Source: Glaciihabitans sp. (GTDB lineage Bacteria > Actinomycetota > Actinomycetes > Actinomycetales > Microbacteriaceae). Taken from it: DNA of 35,250 nt. The notes beneath the pieces were generated by a model. It did no database searches and had not been told where the DNA came from. It saw nothing but the letters and a program-made list of their open reading frames with translations. Where the stretch lies: positions 1-35,250 of the forward strand of contig JAODAO010000277.1 of assembly GCA_025463465.1 (NCBI GenBank), written 5' to 3'. How positions within the stretch are numbered: the stretch's first letter is position 1; every line of letters begins with the position of its first letter. This document shows positions 22,417-31,168 of the stretch, in pieces. The position numbers and the translations under genes are program-made.

Positions 22417-25239
22417 TTAGTTGAGCAGCGCGGCAAGGTGCGATCGGGAACGCGCTCCGACCTTGCGATAGATGTGGGTGAGGCGCAGCTCGACGGTGCG
22501 CAGCGAGATGTAGAGCGCCGCGGCGATCTCCTTGTTGCGGTAGCCCTCACGCACCTTCTCCACGATGAGTTGTTCCTCTTCTGTCAGCACCCCCAGGGCG
22601 GTGATGACGTCCGTTTCGGGGGTGCTCCTGGCCTTGCTCGCGCGCAGCGACCATGATTGGGCGCCCGCGTTGCCAAACGCACTGCGGGCGGCGGCGAGGG
22701 ACTTCTCACTTTCCCGACCGAAACCGAGCCGAGCCTGCGCTGATGCGTAGTTCGTCAGGGTGCGTCCCAACTCGAAGGCGGAATCGGTGGGCCCGAACAA
22801 CTGAAGTGCCTGGCGGAAGAGTGAGAGGCATTCGTCGTCAGACGCGGTGAGGGCGCGGCCGCGCGCCAGGGCGAGGGTGAGCCAGCGAGTGGGGAACCGC
22901 AGCTGCTGGGCCTCGAGGGTTTCGAGGACGCTGCGTGCCTCGCGAACCCGCTTGGTGGCGACATACGCGTCCATCAGGTCGATGCCCGACCGCAGCAGTG
23001 CCGGGTTGGTGAAGCGCTGGCCAATGACGTCGGCCGTCTCAAGCAGGCGGGCAGCTTCGTTGAAGTCGCCCTCGGACAGGAATGTCGCGCCCTCAAGGGA
23101 GAGCACCTGGGCGGCGACCGCGGGATTGCGTTCGCTCAGCGTCTGCTCCATACATTCTTCGAGCGTCGATTTCGCGTCGAGACCCTTACCGGAGGACTGT
23201 TGATACCAGCCGTGCAGCAGCAGCCGCGAGCTTTTGCTGCGTGCCTCGCTCGAGGCGGTGGCCAGCCAGTCCTCGACGGCGGTGCGGGCGCGGTGGAAGT
23301 TACCACCGCGCACCTCGTTGACCGCCAGCTGGTAGCGCGCGGCTTCCAGCCACAGCGGTGCCGCCGTTTGCGGCTGGTTGAGCACAATCGTGAAAACGTG
23401 TCTGGCCCTGGCGTACTGCTCCCGGAACATCAGGGTTTTACCGAGCGTGACCAGCGCGGGCACCGGCATCGACGACACCCTGCCAGAATCGACAACGTCG
23501 GCCAGCGCCGCGGGGGACTCGGCCGGGGTGCCATCGATCGCGTCGACCAGATCCTTGATGGCGGCAAGCTCGTCCTCGACGGCGCTGTGGGAGCCGTCGC
23601 CGTTGGCCTGGTCTGCTCGGGACTGGTCTGCTTGGGTTTGGTCTGATTGGGTTTGGTCTGCGCGGATCTGCTCGGCCCTCGCGAGGTAGCGTCGGGCCTC
23701 CTCAATCTCCCAGCGCTCGGCGTGGAAGGTCGCGGCGATGCACAACAGATCGGTGGCCCCTGCCGGGTCCTGCCCTGAGTAGATGCTCAGTGTCGCGTCG
23801 ATGTCGTTGGTGGGCACGAGGTGGTTTTTGGCGTAGGAGATCCGCACCAGCAGGGCGGCCAGTCGCATACTCAGTTCGGCCGACGTTGACTCGTACCGTC
23901 CCAGCTGGGCGTAGCGGAAGGCGAGATCCAATTCCGTCTGGTCAAGCAGCACCGCCGCGAAGTCGATCAGGGCGGGCAGGTGGTTGGCGACCGAACCGGC
24001 GACGCGAATGGCGTGCTCGGCGAACTCGACAGCGGTTGCGACATCCCCCTCGCCGGCGATCTCGGTGGCGTCCCTCAGCAGGGTGTTCGGGGTATCACCG
24101 GTCGGCGAGATGAAGCTGGTGTGCCATTCGACCATGCGGCTGTCGTGCCCCTGGTGTGCCTCGGCCATTTTGCGGTGCAGTTCTCGACGAGTGCGCGGCT
24201 CGAGGTTCCAGTAGAGCTGGGCGCGCAGCCGACGGTCGCGGACCTGCACGCAGTGGCCGCGCATCGTGACAAGGTCGGCGTAGGCGAGGTCTTCCAGCGC
24301 GTCGCCCTCGTCGGGCGCCCCGGACACCAGCGCCGCCACGTTGCTGCGCGGTGCGACACAGAGCAGGTCGAGCATGGCACGCTCGGCACCGTCGAGCCCG
24401 AGGAGGGAGGAGTCGCCGAGGGAGTGGCGAGCGCCGGCCGGGCGGAACGGGAGCACAAGGGGCTCCCGGCCCTGGATTTGCAGGGGGCCGAGCAGGTGGA
24501 TGCTTTCCACGATGGCCAGCGGGCTGCCCCCGGCCGCGTCAGCGACGATTCGAACGGTTCCCGGGTCGCTTGCGGCGCCAGCAGCGGCGGCTGCCAGGGT
24601 GCGGCTTTCGGCGTCGGACAGCGGTGGAAGGTCGAGCCGGCGAAAACTGGACAGCGGGCTGGATGAAGGCACGTCGGTGGCCGTCGCAACGAGGCGGATG
24701 CCGGTGCCGGCGAGCCCCTCCGCCACAAAGCTGAGCAGGATCTGGCTCTCCGCGTCCATCCGGTCGATGTCGTCGACGAGAACAAGGACGGGTTCCGGAA
24801 GCAGAGAACGCAGGGTGGAGAGCAGGTCGCGGGCGGCCTCGAACGTGTCGACCCGCTCGGCTGAGCGGGGCGTGAACCGTCCGAAGAAGTCGGCGCTGGA
24901 GACGTCGTTGACAAAGGCGAAGACGCGCGAGAACCCCGACATGGGCCACGCGGCTTCCGCCGACATCGTGTGCACAAACACCGACCGGATGCTGGACTCA
25001 GACTGGGCGCATTCGAGCAGCCGGGTTTTGCCGCTGCCGGCGTCGCCGACCACCAGCAGGGCGCTCTCGCGGGTGCCGCCGGCGACCTGGGCGATGCGCG
25101 CCATCTCGTCCCGGCGGCCCACGAACTGCATGGAACTCGATCCGACGAGGGGTGAGATGCCGAGGTCGGGGGCCGTGGTGGCGATGGGGCCGGTGTGCAG
25201 AGTGGGGGATGCCGCATTGGCGGCGTAGAGGGGACTCAT
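22417..25239 (-). CDS. LAL-type LuxR-family transcriptional regulator
   Basis: A 940-residue regulator from ATG 25239 (MSPLYAANAAS), with GGGGTGG upstream; the open frame to 25392 adds a low-quality Arg/Cys tail and is rejected. FVGRRDEMARI (39-49) opens an AAA/STAND ATPase with Walker A GDAGSGKT (65-72) and Walker B VLVLVDDID (151-159). A long helical, TPR-like middle follows. The C-terminal LuxR/GerE helix-turn-helix covers about 875-940 (EEEQLIVEKVREGYRNKEIA, ISLRTVELRLTHIYRKVG). Residues about 524-543 are an ADQ-rich segment coded by 15-bp repeats. Such LAL proteins bind a ligand and ATP and activate nearby genes. It is next to, but convergent with, the polysaccharide locus, so regulation of that locus is a guess. 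Confidence 0.92.
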   Translation of the reverse strand: MSPLYAANAASPTLHTGPIATTAPDLGISPLVGSSSMQFVGRRDEMARIAQVAGGTRESALLVVGDAGSGKTRLLECAQSESSIRSVFVHTMSAEAAWPMSGFSRVFAFVNDVSSADFFGRFTPRSAERVDTFEAARDLLSTLRSLLPEPVLVLVDDIDRMDAESQILLSFVAEGLAGTGIRLVATATDVPSSSPLSSFRRLDLPPLSDAESRTLAAAAAGAASDPGTVRIVADAAGGSPLAIVESIHLLGPLQIQGREPLVLPFRPAGARHSLGDSSLLGLDGAERAMLDLLCVAPRSNVAALVSGAPDEGDALEDLAYADLVTMRGHCVQVRDRRLRAQLYWNLEPRTRRELHRKMAEAHQGHDSRMVEWHTSFISPTGDTPNTLLRDATEIAGEGDVATAVEFAEHAIRVAGSVANHLPALIDFAAVLLDQTELDLAFRYAQLGRYESTSAELSMRLAALLVRISYAKNHLVPTNDIDATLSIYSGQDPAGATDLLCIAATFHAERWEIEEARRYLARAEQIRADQTQSDQTQADQSRADQANGDGSHSAVEDELAAIKDLVDAIDGTPAESPAALADVVDSGRVSSMPVPALVTLGKTLMFREQYARARHVFTIVLNQPQTAAPLWLEAARYQLAVNEVRGGNFHRARTAVEDWLATASSEARSKSSRLLLHGWYQQSSGKGLDAKSTLEECMEQTLSERNPAVAAQVLSLEGATFLSEGDFNEAARLLETADVIGQRFTNPALLRSGIDLMDAYVATKRVREARSVLETLEAQQLRFPTRWLTLALARGRALTASDDECLSLFRQALQLFGPTDSAFELGRTLTNYASAQARLGFGRESEKSLAAARSAFGNAGAQSWSLRASKARSTPETDVITALGVLTEEEQLIVEKVREGYRNKEIAAALYISLRTVELRLTHIYRKVGARSRSHLAALLN
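23609..23668 (-). repeat. four in-frame 15-bp tandem repeats in the LAL regulator gene
   Basis: Units start at 23609, 23624, 23639 and 23654 on the plus strand (consensus YTGGTCTGMTYGGGW). They code for ADQTQ/SDQTQ/ADQSR/ADQAN-like pentapeptides in a hydrophilic linker between helical repeats. Confidence 0.85.
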
Positions 25240-25416
25240 CGCATCCACCCCGCAGCAGCGGCACCGACAGCGTGTCGCTGGTCGGGAGTGCAGTTGGTGG
25301 TGGGTCGGGTACAGCACGACCGGGTAAGAGAATTCGCCATCACTGTCAGGGTCCTGTGAATAGGTAAAAGATCGTCTCGCCCGCCACCACAATTCGGGTA
25401 AACGCGATCGGCAGGC

Positions 25417-25438
25417 CGGGTGTCAACGGCGACACCCG
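25417..25438. promoter_or_regulatory. stem-loop overlapping a TTGACA element upstream of the LAL regulator
   Basis: CGGGTGTC and GACACCCG form a perfect 8-bp inverted repeat with a 6-base spacer. The minus-strand TTGACA at 25421-25426 overlaps it, about 180 bp before the regulator start. It could be an operator over a promoter, or coincidental. Confidence 0.4.
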
Positions 25439-25525
25439 CCTTTTCATTGTGTACCCCAGCCACGCGCCCACATATAAGACGGGGACCCCTTGCGCGGGCA
25501 TACGGGGTGGGTTATTGGAACCGCA

Positions 25526-25546
25526 ACGCCCCCGTTGCGGGGGCGT
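25526..25546. other. GC-rich perfect hairpin
   Basis: ACGCCCCCG and CGGGGGCGT form a perfect 9-bp stem with a TTG loop in non-coding DNA. No U-tract follows on either strand. Confidence 0.55.
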
Positions 25547-25619
25547 GGGGAAACCCGCCAATGCGGTGTTTATTCTCGCGCGGGCGATGCGGTTTCGCCC
25601 TATCGTCGGGATACGCAGA

Positions 25620-25657
25620 GGGCCCCGCGCGCCGCGATTGGGCAGCGTGCGGGGCCC
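25620..25657 (-). terminator. probable terminator hairpin of alanine dehydrogenase gene
   Basis: GGGCCCCGCGC pairs with GTGCGGGGCCC (one G-T wobble) around a 16-base loop, 23 bp past the alanine dehydrogenase stop. The stem is very stable but lacks a U-tract. Confidence 0.5.
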
Positions 25658-25679
25658 GTGCAGTGCGGGTGTGACCGGG

Positions 25680-26780
25680 TCAGACCGTGGCGAGATCCAG
25701 GCCGAGGGCCGCGGCGACTCCTGCATTGGTGACACGGCCCGCCTGCACGTTCAGGCCTTTGGCCAGTGCCGCGTCCGCGCCGGTGGCCGCCTCCCAGCCC
25801 TTGTCGGCGAGAGCCACAACGTAGGGAAGGGTCGCGTTGGTGAGTGCGCGGGTGGATGACTCGGGAACGGCGCCGGGCATGTTGGCGACGCAGTAGTAGA
25901 CGGCGTTGTGCACGGCGAAAGTGGGGGCATCGTGGGTGGTTGCGCGTGAGCCCTCGAAGCATCCGCCCTGGTCGATGGCGATGTCGACGAGGACGGCGCC
26001 GGCCTTCATTGTTGCGACCATCTCATCGGTGACGAGCTTCGGGGCTGCCGCCCCGGGGATGAGTACGGAGCCAATCACGAGGTCGGCGTCGCGCAGCAGC
26101 TCGGCGATGGCGAACGGGGTGGAGTGGCGGGTCTGGATGCGTCCGCCGAACTGGATTTCCAGGGCACGCAGGCGCGGAAGTGACACGTCGACGACGGTCA
26201 CGTCGGCGCCGAGACCGAGCGCGTTGGCCGCGGCGTGCTCGCCGGCGACCCCGCCGCCGATCACCACAACCTTGGCCTTGGGGGTTCCGGGAACGCCGCC
26301 GAGGAGAATGCCCCGGCCGCCGTTTGAGCTCATCAGCTGGTACGCGCCGACGGTGATCGACAGGCGCCCGGCGACCTCGCTCATCGGGGACAGCAGCGGG
26401 AGGCTGCGGTCGGGTAGCTGCACGGTCTCGTAGGCGATCGCGGTGGTGCCTGAGGCGATGAGGGCATCGGTGAGGGCGCGGTCTGCCGCCAGGTGCAGGT
26501 AGGTGAAAACGACCTGGTCGGCGCGCAGGTAGCCATACTCGGACGCGATGGGTTCCTTCACCTTGAGCAGCAGGTCGGCGACGGCCCAGACCTCCTCGGC
26601 GGTGGGCACGATGGTGGCGCCGGCTGCGCGGTAGTCGGCGTCGAGAATACGGGACCCGTTGCCAGCGCCGGACTGGATAACAACCTCGTGGCCGCGGCGC
26701 ACCAGAGCGTCGACACCGGCCGCGCTGATGGCGACGCGGTTCTCGTTGTTTTTGATCTCGGTGGGGATGCCTACCCGCAT
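25680..26780 (-). CDS. ald: alanine dehydrogenase
   Basis: This 366-residue enzyme interconverts L-alanine and pyruvate plus ammonia with NAD. The start is ATG 26780 (MRVGIPTEIKNNENRVAI), with GGAG 6 bp upstream; a frame extension to 26936 overlaps the divergent regulator and is rejected. Hallmarks are LLLKVKEP (catalytic Lys), FTYLHLAAD (catalytic His), the Rossmann segment VVVIGGGVAGEHAA, and VDIAIDQGGCFE (active-site Asp). Length agrees with the usual 370 residues. The divergent Lrp/AsnC gene just upstream is the typical AldR-type partner that activates ald in response to alanine. Confidence 0.97.
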   Translation of the reverse strand: MRVGIPTEIKNNENRVAISAAGVDALVRRGHEVVIQSGAGNGSRILDADYRAAGATIVPTAEEVWAVADLLLKVKEPIASEYGYLRADQVVFTYLHLAADRALTDALIASGTTAIAYETVQLPDRSLPLLSPMSEVAGRLSITVGAYQLMSSNGGRGILLGGVPGTPKAKVVVIGGGVAGEHAAANALGLGADVTVVDVSLPRLRALEIQFGGRIQTRHSTPFAIAELLRDADLVIGSVLIPGAAAPKLVTDEMVATMKAGAVLVDIAIDQGGCFEGSRATTHDAPTFAVHNAVYYCVANMPGAVPESSTRALTNATLPYVVALADKGWEAATGADAALAKGLNVQAGRVTNAGVAAALGLDLATV

Positions 26781-26923
26781 CGGTGTCTCCAGTCGTTTGG
26801 CCAGGTTGTCGCTGGCGTCTGTGAGAATAAGCTTGAATCGTGTTCGTTTCAGGCGCGTTTCTTCCGAAGAACCTTCGTCAAATTCGCCAAAAGCGGTGAA
26901 ATCATCCACCAGGGAGACGCAAA

Positions 26924-27421
26924 TTGGCTGATCCAACGAACATCGTTCGCGGCGAACCGCTGCTCGACGACCTCGATCTACGTATCATCGACATTCTGCG
27001 CGCCGACGGCCGAATCTCCAATAGCGCCCTGGCCGAGGCGGTGGGGGTGGCCCCCTCCACCGCCCACGTTCGACTTCGCTCGCTGATCGACCGTGGGGTG
27101 ATCACCGGGTTCCTCGCCAGCATCGACCAGCGCAGCCTCGGCCTGTCGCTGCAGGCGATCATCGGCGTCACCCTGCGCCCCGGGGCGCGCCAGGAAAGCA
27201 TCACCCGGTTCTCTGAGGAGGTGCGCAAACTGCCCCAGGTGCTTCAGGTGTTTTTCCTCGGCGGCTCGGACGACTTCATTGTGCACATCGCCGTGCGCGA
27301 TAGCTCGGCGATCCGTGAGTTCGTTGTGGAGCACCTCTCCGCGCAGCCCAGCGTCGCCTCGACCCGCACCAGCATCGTGTTCGACTACCACCGCAACGGC
27401 GTGGCCGGGTCGTTCCAATAA
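26924..27421 (+). CDS. Lrp/AsnC-family regulator, probable AldR
   Basis: A 165-residue regulator with a TTG start at 26924, supported by AGGGAG 7 bp upstream. An N-terminal winged helix-turn-helix covers about 16-65 (LDLRIIDILRADGRISNSALAEAVGVAPST, in pieces), and a C-terminal RAM/Lrp ligand domain follows (LPQVLQVFFLGGSDDFIVHIAV, split), which binds an amino acid. It is divergent from ald with a 143-bp gap, as in AldR/ald pairs of other actinomycetes, so alanine-responsive control of ald is likely. AldR identity rests on context. Confidence 0.92.
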   Translation: MADPTNIVRGEPLLDDLDLRIIDILRADGRISNSALAEAVGVAPSTAHVRLRSLIDRGVITGFLASIDQRSLGLSLQAIIGVTLRPGARQESITRFSEEVRKLPQVLQVFFLGGSDDFIVHIAVRDSSAIREFVVEHLSAQPSVASTRTSIVFDYHRNGVAGSFQ

Positions 27422-27431
27422 CTTCGTCCCG

Positions 27432-27482
27432 CCAATAGCCCGGTCGCACCGATAGCCCGGTTGCTCCAGTAGCGGAGTAGCT
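27432..27482. repeat. three 17-bp direct repeats between convergent genes
   Basis: CCAATAGCCCGGTCGCA, CCGATAGCCCGGTTGCT and CCAGTAGCGGAGTAGCT lie head to tail. They begin 10 bp after the Lrp gene stop and run into the stop codon of the convergent GH2 gene. Confidence 0.75.
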
Positions 27483-29898
27483 ACAGTGCGCCCGCCTCCA
27501 GGGTGATGACGACCTCGTGACCGTCGGAGCCGACGGTGACGGTGATAGCGCCAACTCCGGTGGGGCGGATGATGGCGAGCGCCCGACCGTCGAAGGTGCT
27601 GCGGGTGGCGGCGTCGAAGCGTTCGGCTGTTTTCGGGTTTCCGCTGCCGAAGCCGACAAGGACGCCGGCGCCGGCGACATCCACCTGCACCTGGCGGTCG
27701 GAGCCGGTGAACAGCACACCGTTGGCGTCGCGCAGCTCGATGGCGATGTACGCAAGGTCAGTGTCGTCGGCGCGGATGGTGGTGCGGTCGGCGGTCGCGG
27801 TCAGCAGCGCCGGACCGGTCGCCGAGGTGAGGGAGGTGCGCCCGGTCTCCACACCCGCCCTGTACGCAACCGCTGTCAGTTCGCCAGGGGTGTAGATGGT
27901 CTCGAGCGAGGCCAACATACGACGCGTGTCACCGACGCTGCCCCTGGTGACCTCGGTGCCGTCGAGCAAAAGGGCCACCTCGTCGGCGTCCGCGTAGACC
28001 TCGACGGTGACGGGGGCGCCCTCGAAGCCGGGCCAGGTCCATGAAGAAACCGAGTCGCTCCATGCCCACGGCGATTGCATGGTGATCGTTTTTCCGTGGT
28101 GCTCCGGGCGCAGGACCGCGATCGCGGGTTCGCTGCGCAGTCCGAAAACGATCTCGCGGTAGTACGACGCGGGGCGGCGGTGGCCGGTGATGTCGAGGTC
28201 GCCGCTCCACGCGGTGAGATACGGGTATTCGCGCTCCAGCCCCGCAACCGCTTCGGGGTCCTCCGCGTAAGCCGTCGCTCCGATGCCGACCTCGCCGAGG
28301 TAGTCCCAACCGGTCCAGGTGAAGTCGCCAATGACGTTGGGGTTGTCCGTGACCAGTGGCCAGAGGTCGCCGATCTGGCTCGGGAAGGTTTCGGAGCCGA
28401 ACAGGACGCGGTGCGGGAAGAGCTCGGCGTCTGAGGCGTAACGGCCATCGGCGTAGTTGAGGCCGAGGACATCCAGTACGGAGCTGGACTCGGCGGTTCG
28501 ACGGGTGACCGTGTCCGAGGTGGAGATGGCGCTCATCCCGCCGCCCATGTCGCCCGACATCAGCTCGTTCAGGCCCTGGTCGCTGGCCAGGATGTCGGCA
28601 AGGTCGTCGATGACGGCCAGAAACGCGTTCACCCCGTTGGTGACGAGGCGGCTGGGGTCGAGGGTGCGGACGTGCTCGGCGAGTTGCCTGGCCATGGCGG
28701 CCCCGTGCGGGGTGCCGACCTCGATGATCTCGTTGCCGATCGAGTACATGATCACGCTGGGGTGGTTCATGTCCTTGCTGACCATCGACTCGAGGTCAGC
28801 GGCCCACCACTGGGGAAAGTCGGCCGCGTAGTCGTAGTTCGTTTTGGCCCGCGTCCACATATCGAATGCCTCGTCGATCACGAGCATACCGAGGCGGTCG
28901 CAGGCGTCCAGCATCGACGGCGACGCGGGGTTGTGCGCGGCACGGATGGCGTTGAAGCCGGCGTCCTTAAGTAGTTGGATGCGACGCTCTTCGGCGCGGG
29001 CGATGGAGGCGGCGCCGAGCGGGCCGTTGTCGCCGTGCACACAGGCGCCGCGCAGCAGAATCTCTTCGCCGTTGATGCGCAGGCCCTTTTTCGGGTCGAC
29101 GGTGATAGTGCGGATGCCGTGGTTGATGGTGACCCCGGGGGTGCCATCACCGAGGGCGGTGTGCACGGAGTACAGCGCCGGGGAATCGACGCCCCACAGT
29201 TCCGGGTCCTGCACGTAGAGGCGCTGGCGCACCAGCGAGGTTGCGCCGGGAGCGAGGGTGACCGGGGTGATGTCGCCCTCCACCGGGGAGCCGTCGGGGG
29301 CGGTGACCTCGGTTCGGACATCCACCTGCGCGGTATTGATGCCGAGGTTGCTGAGCGTTGTCGCCACCTCGATGACGGCCTGATCGTGCTCAACCCGAAC
29401 GGTGCTCACCCGAACCCCGTCCGGCACGATGTGGACGGCCTCGTCGACATGGATGAGGACGGGGCGGTGCAGCCCCGCGCCGGAATACCAGCGCGAGTCC
29501 TCGCCGGAGCGCACCTCGATGCGCAGCGTGTTGGCGACGCCGAAGCGGAGATAGGGGGTCAGGTCGACGAAAAAGCGCGCGTACCCATCAGCGCGGTTGC
29601 CGGCGAACTCGTCGTTGAGGAACACCATCGCTCGACGGTAGGCGCCCTGCACCTCCAGGCGCACAATCTTGCCGGTCCATTCCGCTGGAACTTCAAAGTC
29701 CTTCAGGTACGTGTAGGCGCCGGCGGGCGAGTACGCCCCACCGCCCTTGCTTGGCACATCGGGAGAACGGGCGGCGTCGCGCAGCGCATCGTGCGGGAGG
29801 CGGACGGGGGTGGCGACGACGGCGTCGGCGTTGACGGCGGCGAACGGGCCGAGAGGGGTGCGGAAGGTCCAACCGTCGGTGAACGAGGTGGCTGACAT
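27481..29898 (-). CDS. glycoside hydrolase family 2 enzyme (beta-galactosidase-like)
   Basis: The protein has 805 residues from ATG 29898 (MSATSFTDGWTF), with GGAG 7 bp upstream. The modules are an N-terminal jelly-roll sugar-binding domain (FEVPAEWTGKIVRLEVQGAY, YSGAGLHRPV), an immunoglobulin-like domain, a TIM barrel (AAHNPASPSMLDACDRLGM, DEAFDMW, NHPSVIMYSIGNE with acid/base Glu at about 390, and GSETFPS with nucleophile Glu at about 503), and C-terminal beta-sandwich domains including a DUF4982-like one. It retains exo-beta-glycosidase active-site residues; beta-galactosidase, beta-glucuronidase and related activities are all possible. There is no signal peptide, so it is cytoplasmic. The divergent LacI gene and operators imply substrate induction. 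Confidence 0.93.
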   Translation of the reverse strand: MSATSFTDGWTFRTPLGPFAAVNADAVVATPVRLPHDALRDAARSPDVPSKGGGAYSPAGAYTYLKDFEVPAEWTGKIVRLEVQGAYRRAMVFLNDEFAGNRADGYARFFVDLTPYLRFGVANTLRIEVRSGEDSRWYSGAGLHRPVLIHVDEAVHIVPDGVRVSTVRVEHDQAVIEVATTLSNLGINTAQVDVRTEVTAPDGSPVEGDITPVTLAPGATSLVRQRLYVQDPELWGVDSPALYSVHTALGDGTPGVTINHGIRTITVDPKKGLRINGEEILLRGACVHGDNGPLGAASIARAEERRIQLLKDAGFNAIRAAHNPASPSMLDACDRLGMLVIDEAFDMWTRAKTNYDYAADFPQWWAADLESMVSKDMNHPSVIMYSIGNEIIEVGTPHGAAMARQLAEHVRTLDPSRLVTNGVNAFLAVIDDLADILASDQGLNELMSGDMGGGMSAISTSDTVTRRTAESSSVLDVLGLNYADGRYASDAELFPHRVLFGSETFPSQIGDLWPLVTDNPNVIGDFTWTGWDYLGEVGIGATAYAEDPEAVAGLEREYPYLTAWSGDLDITGHRRPASYYREIVFGLRSEPAIAVLRPEHHGKTITMQSPWAWSDSVSSWTWPGFEGAPVTVEVYADADEVALLLDGTEVTRGSVGDTRRMLASLETIYTPGELTAVAYRAGVETGRTSLTSATGPALLTATADRTTIRADDTDLAYIAIELRDANGVLFTGSDRQVQVDVAGAGVLVGFGSGNPKTAERFDAATRSTFDGRALAIIRPTGVGAITVTVGSDGHEVVITLEAGAL

Positions 29899-29991
29899 GG
29901 AATTACTCCAATCGAGCGCCATGCGAGGGTTGCACGGAATCATGGGGAACGAGGATACGAACTCGGGTCAGGCAAGTGTCGTTCACCTGTT

Positions 29992-30006
29992 GCGAAACTG
30001 TTTCGC
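29992..30006. promoter_or_regulatory. LacI-family operator, GH2 side
   Basis: GCGAAACTGTTTCGC is a perfect 15-bp palindrome around a central T, in the region between the GH2 and LacI genes. Its core CGAAACTGTTTC recurs at 30069-30080. Confidence 0.8.
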
Positions 30007-30067
30007 TACCATTAGAGCGCTATGTGACAATATTCGCGAGTATCACCGATTTGCAAGGTAAAACAGA

Positions 30068-30082
30068 ACGAAACTGTTTCTG
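30068..30082. promoter_or_regulatory. LacI-family operator, regulator side
   Basis: ACGAAACTGTTTCTG shares the 12-bp core CGAAACTGTTTC with the site at 29992-30006; centres are 76 bp apart. It lies 36 bp upstream of the LacI-type start codon, consistent with autoregulation. Confidence 0.75.
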
Positions 30083-30118
30083 CGTGACAGACTAGGAGAG
30101 AGGCGCGAAGGAGGCCCC

Positions 30119-31162
30119 ATGCCCAATCCGCGTCGCGTCACGCTCGACGACATCGCCCAGACGGCGGGAGTCTCGAAGGCCACGGTGTCCAAGATCCTCA
30201 ACCATCGCGGTGGCACCTCCGATGCAACCAGGCAGCGGGTCACGGCGGTGATGCGCGAGCTGGGTTACGTCGCCATCACCCGCGAACGGACCCCCGCCGA
30301 TGCCCGCACGGTAACCGTGGTGTTCGACAATCTCGTTGCGCTGTATTCACTCGGCGTGCTCGGCGGTCTCGTCGATGCCGCCCAGTCCCTCGGCGTCGAC
30401 CTGGTGACGAATGTCACCGAATCCCACAGTGGCACCAACGTTGTGCTGGACCGGGCATGGATACGTCGGCTCGCGGCGAAGGGCCACAGCGGCCTGATCG
30501 TTGTGACGACCTCTGTCGATTCTGCGCTCGTCGGCGCGTGCGCCCAGTACGGCATCCCCCTCGTCGCGGTGGATGCCCCCAATCTCATCGACCCCTCCGT
30601 TGTCAGCATTGGCTCCAACCACTGGAGCGGGGGGATGGCCGCGACCCGGCACCTCCTCGGGCTCGGGCATCGCCGCATCGGCTTCCTCGGTGGCGACGCC
30701 GCCGTCCCGGGGTTGCGTGAACGCCTTGCCGGATACCGCGAGGCCCTGGACGCCGCCGGGGTCGACTTCGACCCCCGGCTGGTCTCCGAGACGGGGATGG
30801 GCACCGCTGCGGCGGCCCTTCCGGCGCTTCTCGCGCTCGGCAACCCGCCGACCGCCCTTTTTGTCACGAACGACGGAGACGCCATGGGCGTCGTCCGCGC
30901 ACTTGACCTCACCGGCCACCGGGTTCCCCACGATGTCAGCGTGGTCGGTTACGACGACACCTATTCGTTTCTCCCCTCGCGACCGCACCTCACCACGGTG
31001 CACACCCCAATGCGCGAGATTGGGAAACTGGCACTCGAGACCGTTATCGGTATGGCCGAGGGCAAACCGCCGATCTCGTCCCGGCTTCAACTCGCCACGC
31101 ACCTGGTTGTGCGGGAGTCATCGATCGCCCGGCCCGGTCCAGCCGACAGAAACACCGGCTAA
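30119..31162 (+). CDS. LacI-family transcriptional regulator of the GH2 gene
   Basis: A 347-residue repressor with ATG 30119 and an excellent AAGGAGG ribosome site 5 bp upstream. The helix-turn-helix spans about 7-33 (VTLDDIAQTAGVSKATVSKI, then LNHRGGTSDATRQRV), followed by a sensor domain with GLGHRRIGFLGGDAAVPGL and VSVVGYDDTYSF. It is divergent from the GH2 glycosidase gene, with two matching palindromes in the shared 220-bp region. The ligand is probably the glycoside or the released sugar. It is distinct from the LacI protein at 4202, and the operators also differ (CGAAACTGTTTC versus TGGGAAA-type). Confidence 0.95.
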   Translation: MPNPRRVTLDDIAQTAGVSKATVSKILNHRGGTSDATRQRVTAVMRELGYVAITRERTPADARTVTVVFDNLVALYSLGVLGGLVDAAQSLGVDLVTNVTESHSGTNVVLDRAWIRRLAAKGHSGLIVVTTSVDSALVGACAQYGIPLVAVDAPNLIDPSVVSIGSNHWSGGMAATRHLLGLGHRRIGFLGGDAAVPGLRERLAGYREALDAAGVDFDPRLVSETGMGTAAAALPALLALGNPPTALFVTNDGDAMGVVRALDLTGHRVPHDVSVVGYDDTYSFLPSRPHLTTVHTPMREIGKLALETVIGMAEGKPPISSRLQLATHLVVRESSIARPGPADRNTG

Positions 31163-31168
31163 AACGCC

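Larger units (their letters stand above)
25240..25679. other. 440-bp intergenic region with several stem-loops
   Basis: This gap between the alanine dehydrogenase stop and the LuxR start (both minus strand) holds no convincing gene. It contains a hairpin at 25417-25438, one at 25526-25546 and one at 25620-25657. A consensus TTGACA on the minus strand lies at 25421-25426 inside the first hairpin, but the matching -10 (near TTTACC) is poor. Confidence 0.6.
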
